Assembly (NCBI GenBank): GCA_045578725.1
Contig: JAZNKS010000096.1
Location: 29,964 to 93,963 of the forward strand
Direction of reading: 5' to 3'
DNA from: Flemingiibacterium sp045578725
GTDB lineage: Bacteria; Bacillota; Clostridia; Oscillospirales; CAG-272
Length of the DNA stretch: 64,000 nucleotides
The position numbers and the translations under genes are program-made. The first letter of the stretch is position 1. Every line of letters begins with the position of its first letter. Below, piece after piece: positions 48,451 through 56,232 of this stretch. The notes beneath the pieces are model-generated. The model was not told where the DNA came from, ran no database searches, and saw only the letters and a list, made by a program, of their open reading frames with translations.

Positions 48451-49719
48451 CTATGATATAATCTTTCCGACATACAGATTCCGGCCGCCCGTGATGACGG
48501 CGTCATACAGGGCCAGCTTGGATTTATATTCGGGATCGTTTGCCGGATCCTGCGGTGTCACAATATAATAGCCGTCCATCTCCAGCTCCACATCAATGCG
48601 GCGGAATTCGACCGTGTTGCCCACGAGAATGTACACGCCCTGCACGCCGTCCACCAGCCGCACCGCCGAAATCGGCACCTTGTAGCCGGTGTGGGAGGAG
48701 CGGATGATCTCAATAGGCTGCATCCGGCGGAAGCTGAAATCCTCGGGAACGCGGGTACAGTGAAGCACCAGCAGGGCGCGGTCACCCTCAATGAGGATAT
48801 CGGAAAGCTCCATCTCCAGCTGTTTATCGTTATTGTAGGGGAAGATGACCGTGTAGCGCCCCGCCTCATTGAAGTAGCGGAGATTTTCACGGGTAGTTTC
48901 CCCGATAATGTACCAATCAAATTCGGTGGCTATCTTTCCCACCACATTGCCCGGATGCGTGACAGCCCTGGCGCTTGTCAGGGCATCGAAGGAGGCAAGG
49001 GAGAGCAAGTCCAGCATATCCGGCGTGAACAGCGTTTCATAGCCGTCGCAGACCGAATAGAAGTATCCGGATACCGGTGTTTCCACGCTGGCGCTGACCG
49101 TTTCCATACGGCTGGTCAGGGCGTCCTTGGCCGACTGCAGATTTTCAATGACGGAGCCATAGCCTTCGGTTGCCCCGGTGAGAATCTGCCGCTTGTTGAG
49201 AAGGGTCAGAAGCTCGTCCCGGCGCTTGGGAAGATTGGAATAGCTCTCGTTTTCGGCTGCCTGCCGGATCGTGTAGTAGAAGCTGGCAATGCGGTTGTCA
49301 ATGGCTGAAGTATCGGAGGCGGTCATGCCTTCGGTGAGGCCGCTGGCTTCCAGAAGCTCAATCTCGCGGTCGATGGCCAGAACCTCGTCAAGCTCGCTCT
49401 GAACACCGGAATAGATGTTGGCTACGATGCTGTTTGCCTTGACCTTGTCGCCGTCGGAGAAAAGACAGCCGATGCCGCCCGCCGTCTGGCTGGTGAGGAC
49501 GGTTTCCCTTCGCACCACATAGGCATCGACGGAAATCGAATCGCTCTCGGTGATCTGCAGGGCCAGCTCCGTCGTCAGCTCCGAGCCGAAGCTCATGGTG
49601 AAGTGATAGACCAGATAAAGAATCACCGCCGCGGACAGGAGAATGGAGAGAAGATACAGGGCAAAACCCGCAAGCGGATTCCGTGCTTCCCCGCCCGGTG
49701 GGATTCGGGAATTCTGCAT
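48451..49719 (-). CDS. HlyD-like periplasmic adaptor/membrane fusion protein
   Basis: A 422-residue protein with one N-terminal membrane helix (about 18-40, NPLAGFALYLLSILLSAAVILYLVYHF) and a long extracellular region with a biotinyl-lipoyl-like half (SVDAYVVRRETVLTSQTAGGIGCLFSDGDKVKANSIVANIYS) and a predicted coiled-coil, as in membrane fusion proteins. It lies immediately upstream of yggS, a common place for this gene in clostridial dcw-linked clusters. No transporter gene accompanies it. The function is unknown; it may act in the envelope at the septum. Confidence 0.78.
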   Translation of the reverse strand: MQNSRIPPGGEARNPLAGFALYLLSILLSAAVILYLVYHFTMSFGSELTTELALQITESDSISVDAYVVRRETVLTSQTAGGIGCLFSDGDKVKANSIVANIYSGVQSELDEVLAIDREIELLEASGLTEGMTASDTSAIDNRIASFYYTIRQAAENESYSNLPKRRDELLTLLNKRQILTGATEGYGSVIENLQSAKDALTSRMETVSASVETPVSGYFYSVCDGYETLFTPDMLDLLSLASFDALTSARAVTHPGNVVGKIATEFDWYIIGETTRENLRYFNEAGRYTVIFPYNNDKQLEMELSDILIEGDRALLVLHCTRVPEDFSFRRMQPIEIIRSSHTGYKVPISAVRLVDGVQGVYILVGNTVEFRRIDVELEMDGYYIVTPQDPANDPEYKSKLALYDAVITGGRNLYVGKIIS

Positions 49720-49746
49720 AGCATCACCCCAAATTATCAGACTGTT

Positions 49747-50718
49747 TCATTCTAATATTATATCACAAAAATTCGTATTCGTTAATAGTTTTCGCGCATT
49801 GTTTACAATAACTTCAAAATTTCCGTCCGATTTCAGCCAATGTATGTCCGGATTCCGACGAAAATAGGTCAGCTGGCGCTTGGCATAGCGGCGCGAGGCC
49901 TGTTTGATAAGCTCCGCGGCCTCCGAAAGGGTCATGCGGCCATCGAAACAGTCGAGCATTTCCTTGTAGCCAATGGCCTGCGCGGCGGTAGAATCCCGCT
50001 TCAGCCGGCCCGATGAAAGCAGGCCACGGACCTCTTCCACCAGCCCCGCCTCCAGCATGAGCTCCACGCGGCGGTTGATCCGTTCATAGAGGATCTCCCG
50101 ATCCCATTCGATCGCAAAGGTGCAGGAATGATAGGGCGGCTCCGACAGGCGGGAACGGCGGTCCCATTCGGTCTTGGTCACGCCGGTGAGATAGTAGATT
50201 TCCAGCGCGCGTGCGACCCGCTTGACATTGTTTTCGTGCGTTGCCAGCGCGGCATCGGGATCGATGGCATACAGCCGCTCATACAGCGCGTGCTTTCCGT
50301 CCCGTGCGGCATCTTCAAGCAGCCCGGCACGGATGGCCTCCAGCCGCTCCTCATCGCCCTCGTTGAGGGGCGAGAGCACGGTGCCGGTCAGCACCGTATC
50401 AAGATACAGACCGGTTCCGCCGCAGAAGATGGGGAGCTTTCCCCGGCCGGCGATCTCTTTAATGGCCGCCGACGCGCGTGTGGCATACTCGGCTGCCGAG
50501 AAATCCTCGTCCGGCTCAACGATATCGATCAGATGGTGGGGGATCCCCCGCATTTCCTCTGCCGTCGGCTTGGCGGTTCCGATATCCATGCCCCGGTAGA
50601 TCTGCATGGAATCGCAGGAAATCACCTCGCCGTTCAGCCTTTCGGCCAGCGCAATGGCAAGCGCGGTTTTTCCCGATGCGGTCGGGCCGACCACGGCCAG
50701 TACTTTTGTTTTTATCAT
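49747..50718 (-). CDS. miaA: tRNA dimethylallyltransferase
   Basis: A 323-residue enzyme that adds dimethylallyl to A37 of tRNAs reading UNN codons. Motifs are the P-loop GPTASGKTALA (10-20), ISCDSMQIYRGMDIGTAKP, and PHHLIDIVEPDEDFSAAEYA near residue 70. The C-terminal motif YAKRQLTYFRRNPDIHWL is intact. The ATG at 50718 overlaps the antitoxin gene stop (ATGA), so it is translationally coupled to it. A second ATG lies 12 nt upstream. Confidence 0.96.
   Translation of the reverse strand: MIKTKVLAVVGPTASGKTALAIALAERLNGEVISCDSMQIYRGMDIGTAKPTAEEMRGIPHHLIDIVEPDEDFSAAEYATRASAAIKEIAGRGKLPIFCGGTGLYLDTVLTGTVLSPLNEGDEERLEAIRAGLLEDAARDGKHALYERLYAIDPDAALATHENNVKRVARALEIYYLTGVTKTEWDRRSRLSEPPYHSCTFAIEWDREILYERINRRVELMLEAGLVEEVRGLLSSGRLKRDSTAAQAIGYKEMLDCFDGRMTLSEAAELIKQASRRYAKRQLTYFRRNPDIHWLKSDGNFEVIVNNARKLLTNTNFCDIILE
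49757..49765 (-). promoter_or_regulatory. Extended -10 promoter for HlyD-like gene
   Basis: Minus strand TGATATAAT, a TG-extended -10 box inside the 3' end of miaA, about 40 bp before the HlyD-like ATG. No strong -35 box is seen. Confidence 0.5.
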
Positions 50719-51008
50719 AGACTGTTCCAATCCGTTTTTGATCCTTCCGCTGTCATGGCTCCCCCGCTGTCCGTGCCCCGTGATTCCTGTGAAGGCCGGA
50801 GCCTTTGGGGCGCTTTATCGGCCGTTTCCGATGCCGACCTTCCCGAAGCCGTTCGGGTGATGGAGAACGGAATCCCGCCCTCGTAAAGCATCTGCTTCAG
50901 AAAAATGTTGACTGCCGTCGAAAGATCCATGCCGAGATCGGCAAGCATCGTCTGCGCCTTTGCTTTGGTTTCCGCATCAAGGGTGATGTTTGTGGACACC
51001 TTGGGCAT
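50715..51008 (-). CDS. RelB/DinJ family antitoxin-like protein
   Basis: A 97-residue protein with an N-terminal RelB/DinJ ribbon-helix-helix (PKVSTNITLDAETKAKAQTMLADLGMDLSTAVNIFLKQMLYEGGIPFSI, residues 2-50). Such antitoxins neutralise a YafQ/RelE-type RNase and repress their own promoter. The C-terminal 45 residues are polar and low-complexity, unlike the family. No toxin gene follows; instead miaA begins in ATGA overlap. ATG 51008 follows AAAAGGAG. The promoter and triple 13-bp repeat upstream support autoregulation. Confidence 0.85.
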   Translation of the reverse strand: MPKVSTNITLDAETKAKAQTMLADLGMDLSTAVNIFLKQMLYEGGIPFSITRTASGRSASETADKAPQRLRPSQESRGTDSGGAMTAEGSKTDWNSL

Positions 51009-51029
51009 AGCTTCAACTCCTTTTCTGAC

Positions 51030-51058
51030 AGTATAGCATATCATGCGCATTTTGTCAA
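51030..51058 (-). promoter_or_regulatory. Promoter of antitoxin-miaA unit
   Basis: On the minus strand TTGACA (51058-51053), 17-bp spacer and TATACT (51035-51030). One of the 13-bp repeats lies inside the spacer. Confidence 0.8.
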
Positions 51059-51119
51059 TATATCATGCGCATATTTTCGGAATTTTCACTGTATTATACA
51101 CGTACCATGCGCATGATAT
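51038..51119 (-). repeat. Three 13-bp operator-like repeats
   Basis: ATATCATGCGCAT occurs identically at 51038-51050 and 51060-51072 (start-to-start 22 bp, two helical turns) and as its inverse complement at 51107-51119. Each contains the 8-bp palindrome ATGCGCAT. The first sits between -35 and -10 of the antitoxin promoter and the second just upstream of -35, as expected for ribbon-helix-helix repression. Confidence 0.85.
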
Positions 51120-51128
51120 GGAATCCCG

Positions 51129-52190
51129 TTAATGGATGAACATCGCGTCGCCGAAGGAGAAGAAGCGGTAGCGCTCGTCAACGGCCGTTTTGTAGGCGTT
51201 CATCATAATCTCGCGGGAGGAGAAGGCGGATACCAGCATCAGTAGCGTGCTCTCCGGCAGATGGAAATTCGTGATCAGCGCATCCACCGCCTTGAAGCGG
51301 TAGCCGGGATAGATGAAGATCCCCGTATCGGCCGCAACCGGATGCACGATTCCCTGCTCGTCGGCGGCGCTCTCCAGCGTGCGGCAGGAGGTTGTCCCCA
51401 CCGCGACAATCCGGCCGCCTGCGGCCCGGCGCTCGTTGATCAGCCGCGCCGATTCCTCGCTGACGGTAATGAATTCGCTGTGCATCACATGATCGGTGAT
51501 CGCATCCGCCTTGACCGGGCGGAAGGTGCCAAGCCCAACGTGCAGCATGACCGGCGCGACGGCAATCCCCTTGGCGCGGATTTTTTCCAGCAGCTCCTCG
51601 GTGAAATGAAGACCGGCCGTCGGTGCGGCCGCCGATCCCTCGGTTTTGGCATAGACCGTCTGATAGCGGGACTTGTCCGCCAGCCGCTCGGTGATGTAGG
51701 GCGGGAGCGGCATCTGGCCGATCCGGTCCAGCAGATCGTAGATCGTCTGCGATTTATCGTAGATAAATTGCACCATCCGGTTGCCGCCCTCCAGCATTTC
51801 GAGGATTTCGGCACGGAGAAGCCCTTCTCCGAATACAATGGTATGGCCGGGCTTGATGCGTCGGCCGGGGCGGACCATGACCTCCCAGCGATCCAGCTCA
51901 TGCTGGCGAAGGAGCACGAATTCCACCGAAGCGCCGGTATCGGCCTTGGTGCCGTACAGCCGGGCGGGGATGACCTTGGAATTGTTGATAACCAGCACAT
52001 CGCCTGGATTCAGATAATCGATGATATCGCGGAAGATTTTATGGGAAAGCGCGCCGGTCTTCCGGTCCACGGTGAGAAGGCGGGATTCGTCCCGCACCGC
52101 GCTCGGATGCTGGGCGATCAGCTCCTCGGGCAGATCATAATGGAAATCGCGTGTGGTTAAGGTTGTGGGGATGCGTTCGTTTGTAATCAT
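51129..52190 (-). CDS. queA: S-adenosylmethionine:tRNA ribosyltransferase-isomerase
   Basis: A 353-residue enzyme that builds the cyclopentane-epoxide of queuosine on preQ1-modified tRNA. The signature motifs are DYDLP-type FHYDLPEELIAQHP, NNSKVIPARLYG, AAPTAGLHFTEELL and TNFHLPESTLLMLVSAFS. Its start has no clear ribosome binding site; GGAG is 14 nt upstream of ATG 52190. It is divergent from dapA and ends just beyond the antitoxin operator region. Confidence 0.96.
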   Translation of the reverse strand: MITNERIPTTLTTRDFHYDLPEELIAQHPSAVRDESRLLTVDRKTGALSHKIFRDIIDYLNPGDVLVINNSKVIPARLYGTKADTGASVEFVLLRQHELDRWEVMVRPGRRIKPGHTIVFGEGLLRAEILEMLEGGNRMVQFIYDKSQTIYDLLDRIGQMPLPPYITERLADKSRYQTVYAKTEGSAAAPTAGLHFTEELLEKIRAKGIAVAPVMLHVGLGTFRPVKADAITDHVMHSEFITVSEESARLINERRAAGGRIVAVGTTSCRTLESAADEQGIVHPVAADTGIFIYPGYRFKAVDALITNFHLPESTLLMLVSAFSSREIMMNAYKTAVDERYRFFSFGDAMFIH

Positions 52191-52238
52191 TGCACAAATT
52201 CAAACTCCGAAGTTTCTGTGAATTTTCAGGCGGATGGG

Positions 52239-52267
52239 TTGACAAGCGAGGGAAAATGTGATATCAT
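52239..52267 (+). promoter_or_regulatory. Promoter of dapA-dapB transcript
   Basis: TTGACA (52239-52244), 17-bp spacer, TATCAT (52262-52267), just ahead of the riboswitch. Confidence 0.8.
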
Positions 52268-52284
52268 ATACACAGCGGACCATT

Positions 52285-52625
52285 GGTTCCGCTGGATAGA
52301 GGCGCATTTTCCGATGAGTAGGCGCAGCCGAGGCTTCCGCAGCCGGCAAAAGCGCGCCCAAAGGCTCAAGATGCCGAAGATCGACCCGACGCGGATGGGG
52401 AAGGTCTGGTTCTCGCAGGCGAAGCAGCCGGAGAACTGTCATCACGTTGCGGTACGGCCGATCAGGTGATCGGGTTTGGCGCGAAGCGGCAAACCTGCCA
52501 TACAGATTGGGCAAGGCCAATTATGTGATGGAGCGCTATCGGGTATATAGTACTTTGCGGACACACAGCAAAAGTGCCCGTATATATTATAGTACATCGA
52601 TAGCTGGTTTTCAACCAGTTTTTTT
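52285..52625 (+). promoter_or_regulatory. Lysine riboswitch (L box) and expression platform
   Basis: Conserved L-box parts in order: AGAGGCGCA (52298-52306), GAGTA (52316-52320), GCCGAAG (52373-52379), a stem GTTCTC/GAGAAC (52409-52436) and CTGTCA (52436-52441). The platform has GCTATCG (52535-52541) able to pair with CGATAGC (52598-52604), which competes with a terminator, CTGGTT-TTC-AACCAG (52604-52618) followed by seven T. High lysine should favour the terminator and shut off dapA-dapB. Confidence 0.88.
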
Positions 52626-52762
52626 AATTTTCGCGGCCCGGAGCGAAAGTTTTACGAAGCCTTCAATTCAAAGGGAATTTTCGACCGGAATCTGTCTATT
52701 TTGCCGCACCCTGCAGGAGCCTGCGAGGGCAGATCCTGCACGCAAGAAAGGAAGGACTACCT

Positions 52763-53656
52763 ATGAGCAGCCAGAAGCAAACCGTTTTTACCGGCGCCGC
52801 CGTCGCCATCATCACCCCCTTCACCAACAATCAGGTCGACTACGATCAGCTGGGCACGCTGATTGAGCGCCAGATCGCAAAATCCACCGATGCCATTGTC
52901 ATCTGCGGAACCACCGGCGAATCCTCCACCCTCACCGATGAGGAACACAAGGAGTGCATCCGCTACTGCGTCGAAAAGGTCGCAGGCCGCGTTCCCGTCA
53001 TTGCCGGCACCGGCTCCAACGATACCGATTACGCCATCATGCTCTCGAAGTATGCCTGTGAGGTCGGATCGGATGCCCTCCTGCTGGTCACTCCCTACTA
53101 CAATAAGGCCACTCCGAAGGGCCTGATCCAGAGCTTCAAGGCCGTCGCCGATGCCGTCAACAAGCCCTGCATCCTTTACAATGTTCCCTCCCGTACCGGT
53201 GTCGGCATCCCGCTGTCGGTCTACAAGGAGCTGGCAAAGCATGACAATATCGTCGCCACCAAGGAGGCCAGCGGCAATCTGTCCGCCATCGCCGAGCTGT
53301 TCGCCGAATGCGGCGACAAGCTGGATGTCTACAGCGGCAACGATGATCAGATCGTCCCGATCCTCTCCCTGGGCGGCAAGGGCGTTATTTCCGTGCTTTC
53401 CAATGTCATCCCCGAGGAAACGCACAACATCTGTAAGGCTTGGTTCGACTGCAATCCCGCCGAGTCCGCACGCCTCCAGCTCGAATATCTGAAGCTCGCC
53501 AATTCCCTCTTCTGCGAGGTCAACCCGATTCCCGTCAAGACGGCTATGCATCTGATGGGCTTCTGCGCCGAGGAATTCCGTCTGCCGCTCTGCGAGATGG
53601 CCGACGAAAACAAGGCAAAGCTGATCGCCGTCATGAAGGAATACAACCTGCTGTAA
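52763..53656 (+). CDS. dapA: 4-hydroxy-tetrahydrodipicolinate synthase
   Basis: A 297-residue class I aldolase that condenses pyruvate with aspartate semialdehyde in lysine and diaminopimelate synthesis. It has CGTTGESSTLTDEEH (about 45-59), the catalytic Tyr in YNVPSRTG, and the Schiff-base Lys in IVATKEASGNL near residue 160. AAGGAAGG precedes ATG 52763. It is controlled by the lysine riboswitch and followed 15 bp later by dapB. Confidence 0.97.
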   Translation: MSSQKQTVFTGAAVAIITPFTNNQVDYDQLGTLIERQIAKSTDAIVICGTTGESSTLTDEEHKECIRYCVEKVAGRVPVIAGTGSNDTDYAIMLSKYACEVGSDALLLVTPYYNKATPKGLIQSFKAVADAVNKPCILYNVPSRTGVGIPLSVYKELAKHDNIVATKEASGNLSAIAELFAECGDKLDVYSGNDDQIVPILSLGGKGVISVLSNVIPEETHNICKAWFDCNPAESARLQLEYLKLANSLFCEVNPIPVKTAMHLMGFCAEEFRLPLCEMADENKAKLIAVMKEYNLL

Positions 53657-53671
53657 GCGGAGGAATCAAAA

Positions 53672-54433
53672 ATGCCGGAAGTCAAAATTCTCCTGTCGGG
53701 CGCCATGGGTCGCCTCGGCAAAGCCTGCTGCGAAGCCGCTTCGGATGGCGGATGCCGCGTTGTGGCCGGAATCGATGTCGCCCCCGCCGCCGAAAGCATC
53801 CCGATTTATACCTCCCCCGCCGAGGTTGCCGTCGAGGCCGATGTCATCATCGACTGCTCCCACCATACGGCGATTCTGCCCCTGCTTGATTATGCAAAGC
53901 AGAAGAAGCTCCCCATTGTTATCTGCACCACCGGTCACACCGAGGAGGAAACAGCGGCCATCCGCGCGGCTTCCGAGGTCATTCCCGTCTTCTTCTCCCG
54001 CAATATGTCGCTCGGCATCAATCTGCTGATTGAGCTTGCCAAAAAGGCCGCATCGGTGCTCGGCGAGGCCTATGATATCGAAATCATCGAGCAGCATCAC
54101 AACAAGAAGCTGGATGCTCCCAGCGGAACCGCTCTCATGATCGCCGATGCCATCAACGAAACGGCCGGCGGTGATATGGAATACTGCTATGAGAGAGAAT
54201 CCCGCCGCGCGCTCCGCCCGAAAAAGGAAATCGGTATCCATTCCGTCCGCGGCGGCACGATCGTCGGCGAGCACGAGGTTCTCTTCGCCGGAACGGATGA
54301 GGTCATCCGGATCTCCCACAGCGCGGCCTCCCGAGAGGTCTTTGCACGCGGTGCCGTCCGCGCCGCCCGCTATATGGTCGGCAAGAATCCCGGCTTCTAC
54401 GATATGTCAACGCTTGTCGGGGACACCCTATAA
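53672..54433 (+). CDS. dapB: 4-hydroxy-tetrahydrodipicolinate reductase
   Basis: A 253-residue NAD(P)H-dependent reductase that produces tetrahydrodipicolinate. The Rossmann motif is LSGAMGRLGKACCE (residues 7-20); EIIEQHHNKKLDAPSGTALMIADA holds the catalytic His/Lys segment. GGAGG lies before ATG 53672. With ddh at 59896 it supports the one-step dehydrogenase route to meso-diaminopimelate. Confidence 0.96.
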   Translation: MPEVKILLSGAMGRLGKACCEAASDGGCRVVAGIDVAPAAESIPIYTSPAEVAVEADVIIDCSHHTAILPLLDYAKQKKLPIVICTTGHTEEETAAIRAASEVIPVFFSRNMSLGINLLIELAKKAASVLGEAYDIEIIEQHHNKKLDAPSGTALMIADAINETAGGDMEYCYERESRRALRPKKEIGIHSVRGGTIVGEHEVLFAGTDEVIRISHSAASREVFARGAVRAARYMVGKNPGFYDMSTLVGDTL

Positions 54434-54440
54434 TCGCCCT

Positions 54441-54475
54441 GCAGGGAGCCGGTTCGGACCGCTCCCTGCTTTTTT
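54441..54475 (+). terminator. Terminator after dapB
   Basis: Stem GCAGGGAGC/GCTCCCTGC (54441-54449/54461-54469) with an inner CGGT-TCGG-ACC pair and a T6 run. Confidence 0.9.
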
Positions 54476-54479
54476 CGGA

Positions 54480-54608
54480 AAGGAGCAGCGTGAAATAACT
54501 TTTCGCGCTGGGTTTTGCGCCTTACCTTCCGCCTCGCGTAGGGTTCTGCCGCTCCAACCATCCGCAAAGTCCCAGAAAGGAAGGCTTTCCCAAACGAAAG
54601 CCACGGTT
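54480..54608 (+). repeat. Structured leader repeat, copy B
   Basis: The same order of elements as at 12695-12823: AAAGGA, a stem AGCGTGAAA (54487-54495)/TTTCGCGCT (54501-54509), then TGGGTTTTG, GAAAGGAAG (54575-54583) and a hairpin GGCTTTC-CCAAAC-GAAAGCC (54583-54602) just before ATG 54609. Sequence identity to copy A is concentrated at both ends. Confidence 0.6.
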
Positions 54609-56129
54609 ATGACTATGGAATATCTCATTGTCGTCCTCGCCTCGGCGCTGGCCGGCATCGGAACCGGGCTGGTCGGGCTGAGTGCCGCCACCGCCATGGT
54701 GCCGATTCTGATTGTGCTCTGCCCCGCCTTCACAGGCGAGCACGGTGCCTATATGGCCACCGCCATCGCCCTTGCCAGCGATATTCCCGGCTCGGCTGTC
54801 ACCGCGGCGGTCTACGCAAAGAACCGGCGGATTGATCTTGAGCGCGGCTGGCTCCTCTTTGTCTGTATCGTCGGAATGTGCACCGCCGGATCGATTGCCG
54901 CCTTTTTCACCCATCAGACGGTGCTCGGCTCCTTCTCCCTCTTTCTCTGTACCGCTATCGGTATCCGCTTTCTCGTAAAGCCCTCCTCCGGTGAGCAGGA
55001 GCCGGACGGCGGCGGGAATGAAAAAAAGCGGGGCTTATCCCCGAAGGAAATCGCCGTATCCCTCTTTTTCGGCCTCACGATCGGATTCGGAACCGGCTTC
55101 TTCGGATCGGGCGGCGGCATGATGATGCTGATCGTCTTCACCGCTATGCTGGGCTATGAGCGGCGGACGGCGGTGGGAACCTCCACCTTTATCATGACCT
55201 TTACCGCGCTGATTGCAGCCGTCAGCCACATCCTGATGGAGCCGGCGCTGGTATGGGAGCGGTGGGATTTTCTCCTGCTTGCGATGGTGGTATCGACCGC
55301 TTTTTCTCTGATCAGCGCCCGCTTTGCCAACCGTGTCAATCAGACAGCGGTCGGATACACCACCGGCGGCATTCTGCTGGTGCTGGGCCTGTCCATGCTC
55401 CTTCTGCAATACCGTGCCGCCCTTCCCGGATGGTTCTGGGCGGTTTTTAAGCTGTTTTTCATTTATGTCGGCTTTATTCTTCTGCTGGCCTCCCTTCTGC
55501 TGATCGTCCGCTTTACCACAAAGGTGCCGGATTACATCTTCCGCAAGCTTCTCCATGTGGTCGCCTTCACCTCGATCCTGCCGCTGGCCTTCGCCTCCGG
55601 GTCCTGGAAGCATTCCGCGGCGGTCCAGCTGATCTTCCTCGTCTTTGTCATCCTCGCGCTTCTCTGGTTCGAACGGTACGATTTCTACAAAAAGCTGTTC
55701 GTCGAGAAGGGGCGGCATGAGGTTGTCACCAGCTTCATTCTGCTCTTTGGCTTGATCGCTCTCCTGCTGGCCTTTTTCTGGGGCTTCCATGAAAGCAAAA
55801 GCCCGCTGTTTGCCGTCGCGGCGATTTTCGCCTGGGGACCGGGCGATGCAGCGGCGGCGATCGTCGGTCGGAATTTCGGACGGCACAAGCTGCGCGGCCG
55901 CTTCATCGAGGGCACCAAATCGCTGGAGGGCTTCCTTGCGATGGCTGTCACCGCCTTCCTCTGTTCCCTTCTCACCCTCACGCTTGGCGGCATCCCGCTG
56001 ACCGAGGCTCTCCTGCTTGCCCTGATCCTCGCTCCCATTGAGGCGGCCGTAGAGCTTTTCTCCAAGCACGGTCTCGATACCGTCACCTGCCCAATCGCGG
56101 CGGCCATTGTGCTGGCCCTTCTGGCATAA
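54609..56129 (+). CDS. Fusion: TauE/SafE (TSUP) permease and dolichol/phytol-kinase-like domain
   Basis: A 506-residue membrane protein of two parts. Residues 1-265 are a TSUP (TauE/SafE) transporter with its two repeats (VVLASALAGIGTGLVGLSAATAM and FFGLTIGFGTGFFGSGGGMMMLIVFTAMLGYERRTAVGTSTF) joined by a charged loop at about 125-145. From about 290 a dolichol/phytol-kinase-like membrane domain follows, with FRKLLHVVAF, GPGDAAAAIVGRNFG (D413) and FIEGTKSLEGFLAMAV, the nucleotide/Mg motifs of the CTP-dependent polyprenol kinase group. The frame is unbroken and the linker is hydrophobic. TSUP proteins move sulfonates, sulfite or small organic anions. The start 54609 or 54615 follows GAAAGGAAG at long range. 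Confidence 0.82.
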   Translation: MTMEYLIVVLASALAGIGTGLVGLSAATAMVPILIVLCPAFTGEHGAYMATAIALASDIPGSAVTAAVYAKNRRIDLERGWLLFVCIVGMCTAGSIAAFFTHQTVLGSFSLFLCTAIGIRFLVKPSSGEQEPDGGGNEKKRGLSPKEIAVSLFFGLTIGFGTGFFGSGGGMMMLIVFTAMLGYERRTAVGTSTFIMTFTALIAAVSHILMEPALVWERWDFLLLAMVVSTAFSLISARFANRVNQTAVGYTTGGILLVLGLSMLLLQYRAALPGWFWAVFKLFFIYVGFILLLASLLLIVRFTTKVPDYIFRKLLHVVAFTSILPLAFASGSWKHSAAVQLIFLVFVILALLWFERYDFYKKLFVEKGRHEVVTSFILLFGLIALLLAFFWGFHESKSPLFAVAAIFAWGPGDAAAAIVGRNFGRHKLRGRFIEGTKSLEGFLAMAVTAFLCSLLTLTLGGIPLTEALLLALILAPIEAAVELFSKHGLDTVTCPIAAAIVLALLA

Positions 56130-56151
56130 ATCCCCGGTTCCGGGCAATAAT

Positions 56152-56197
56152 ATCCCCCGCCAGCCGTTCTGCGAACGGCTGGCGGGGGATGCTTTTT
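56152..56197 (+). terminator. Terminator after TSUP fusion gene
   Basis: An 18-bp perfect stem (ATCCCCCGCCAGCCGTTC, 56152-56169, with 56173-56190), loop TGC, followed by GCTTTTT. Confidence 0.92.
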
Positions 56198-56232
56198 GAC
56201 TTTTCAGCGGACACGGCAAACAAAGTCCATGC

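Noticed and set aside
50715..50718. Toxin partner overlapping the antitoxin stop
   Set aside because: The overlapping downstream gene is miaA with all family motifs, not a RelE/YafQ toxin.
52200..52520. Minus-strand 106-codon frame upstream of queA
   Set aside because: It is the complement of the lysine riboswitch and has no ribosome site.
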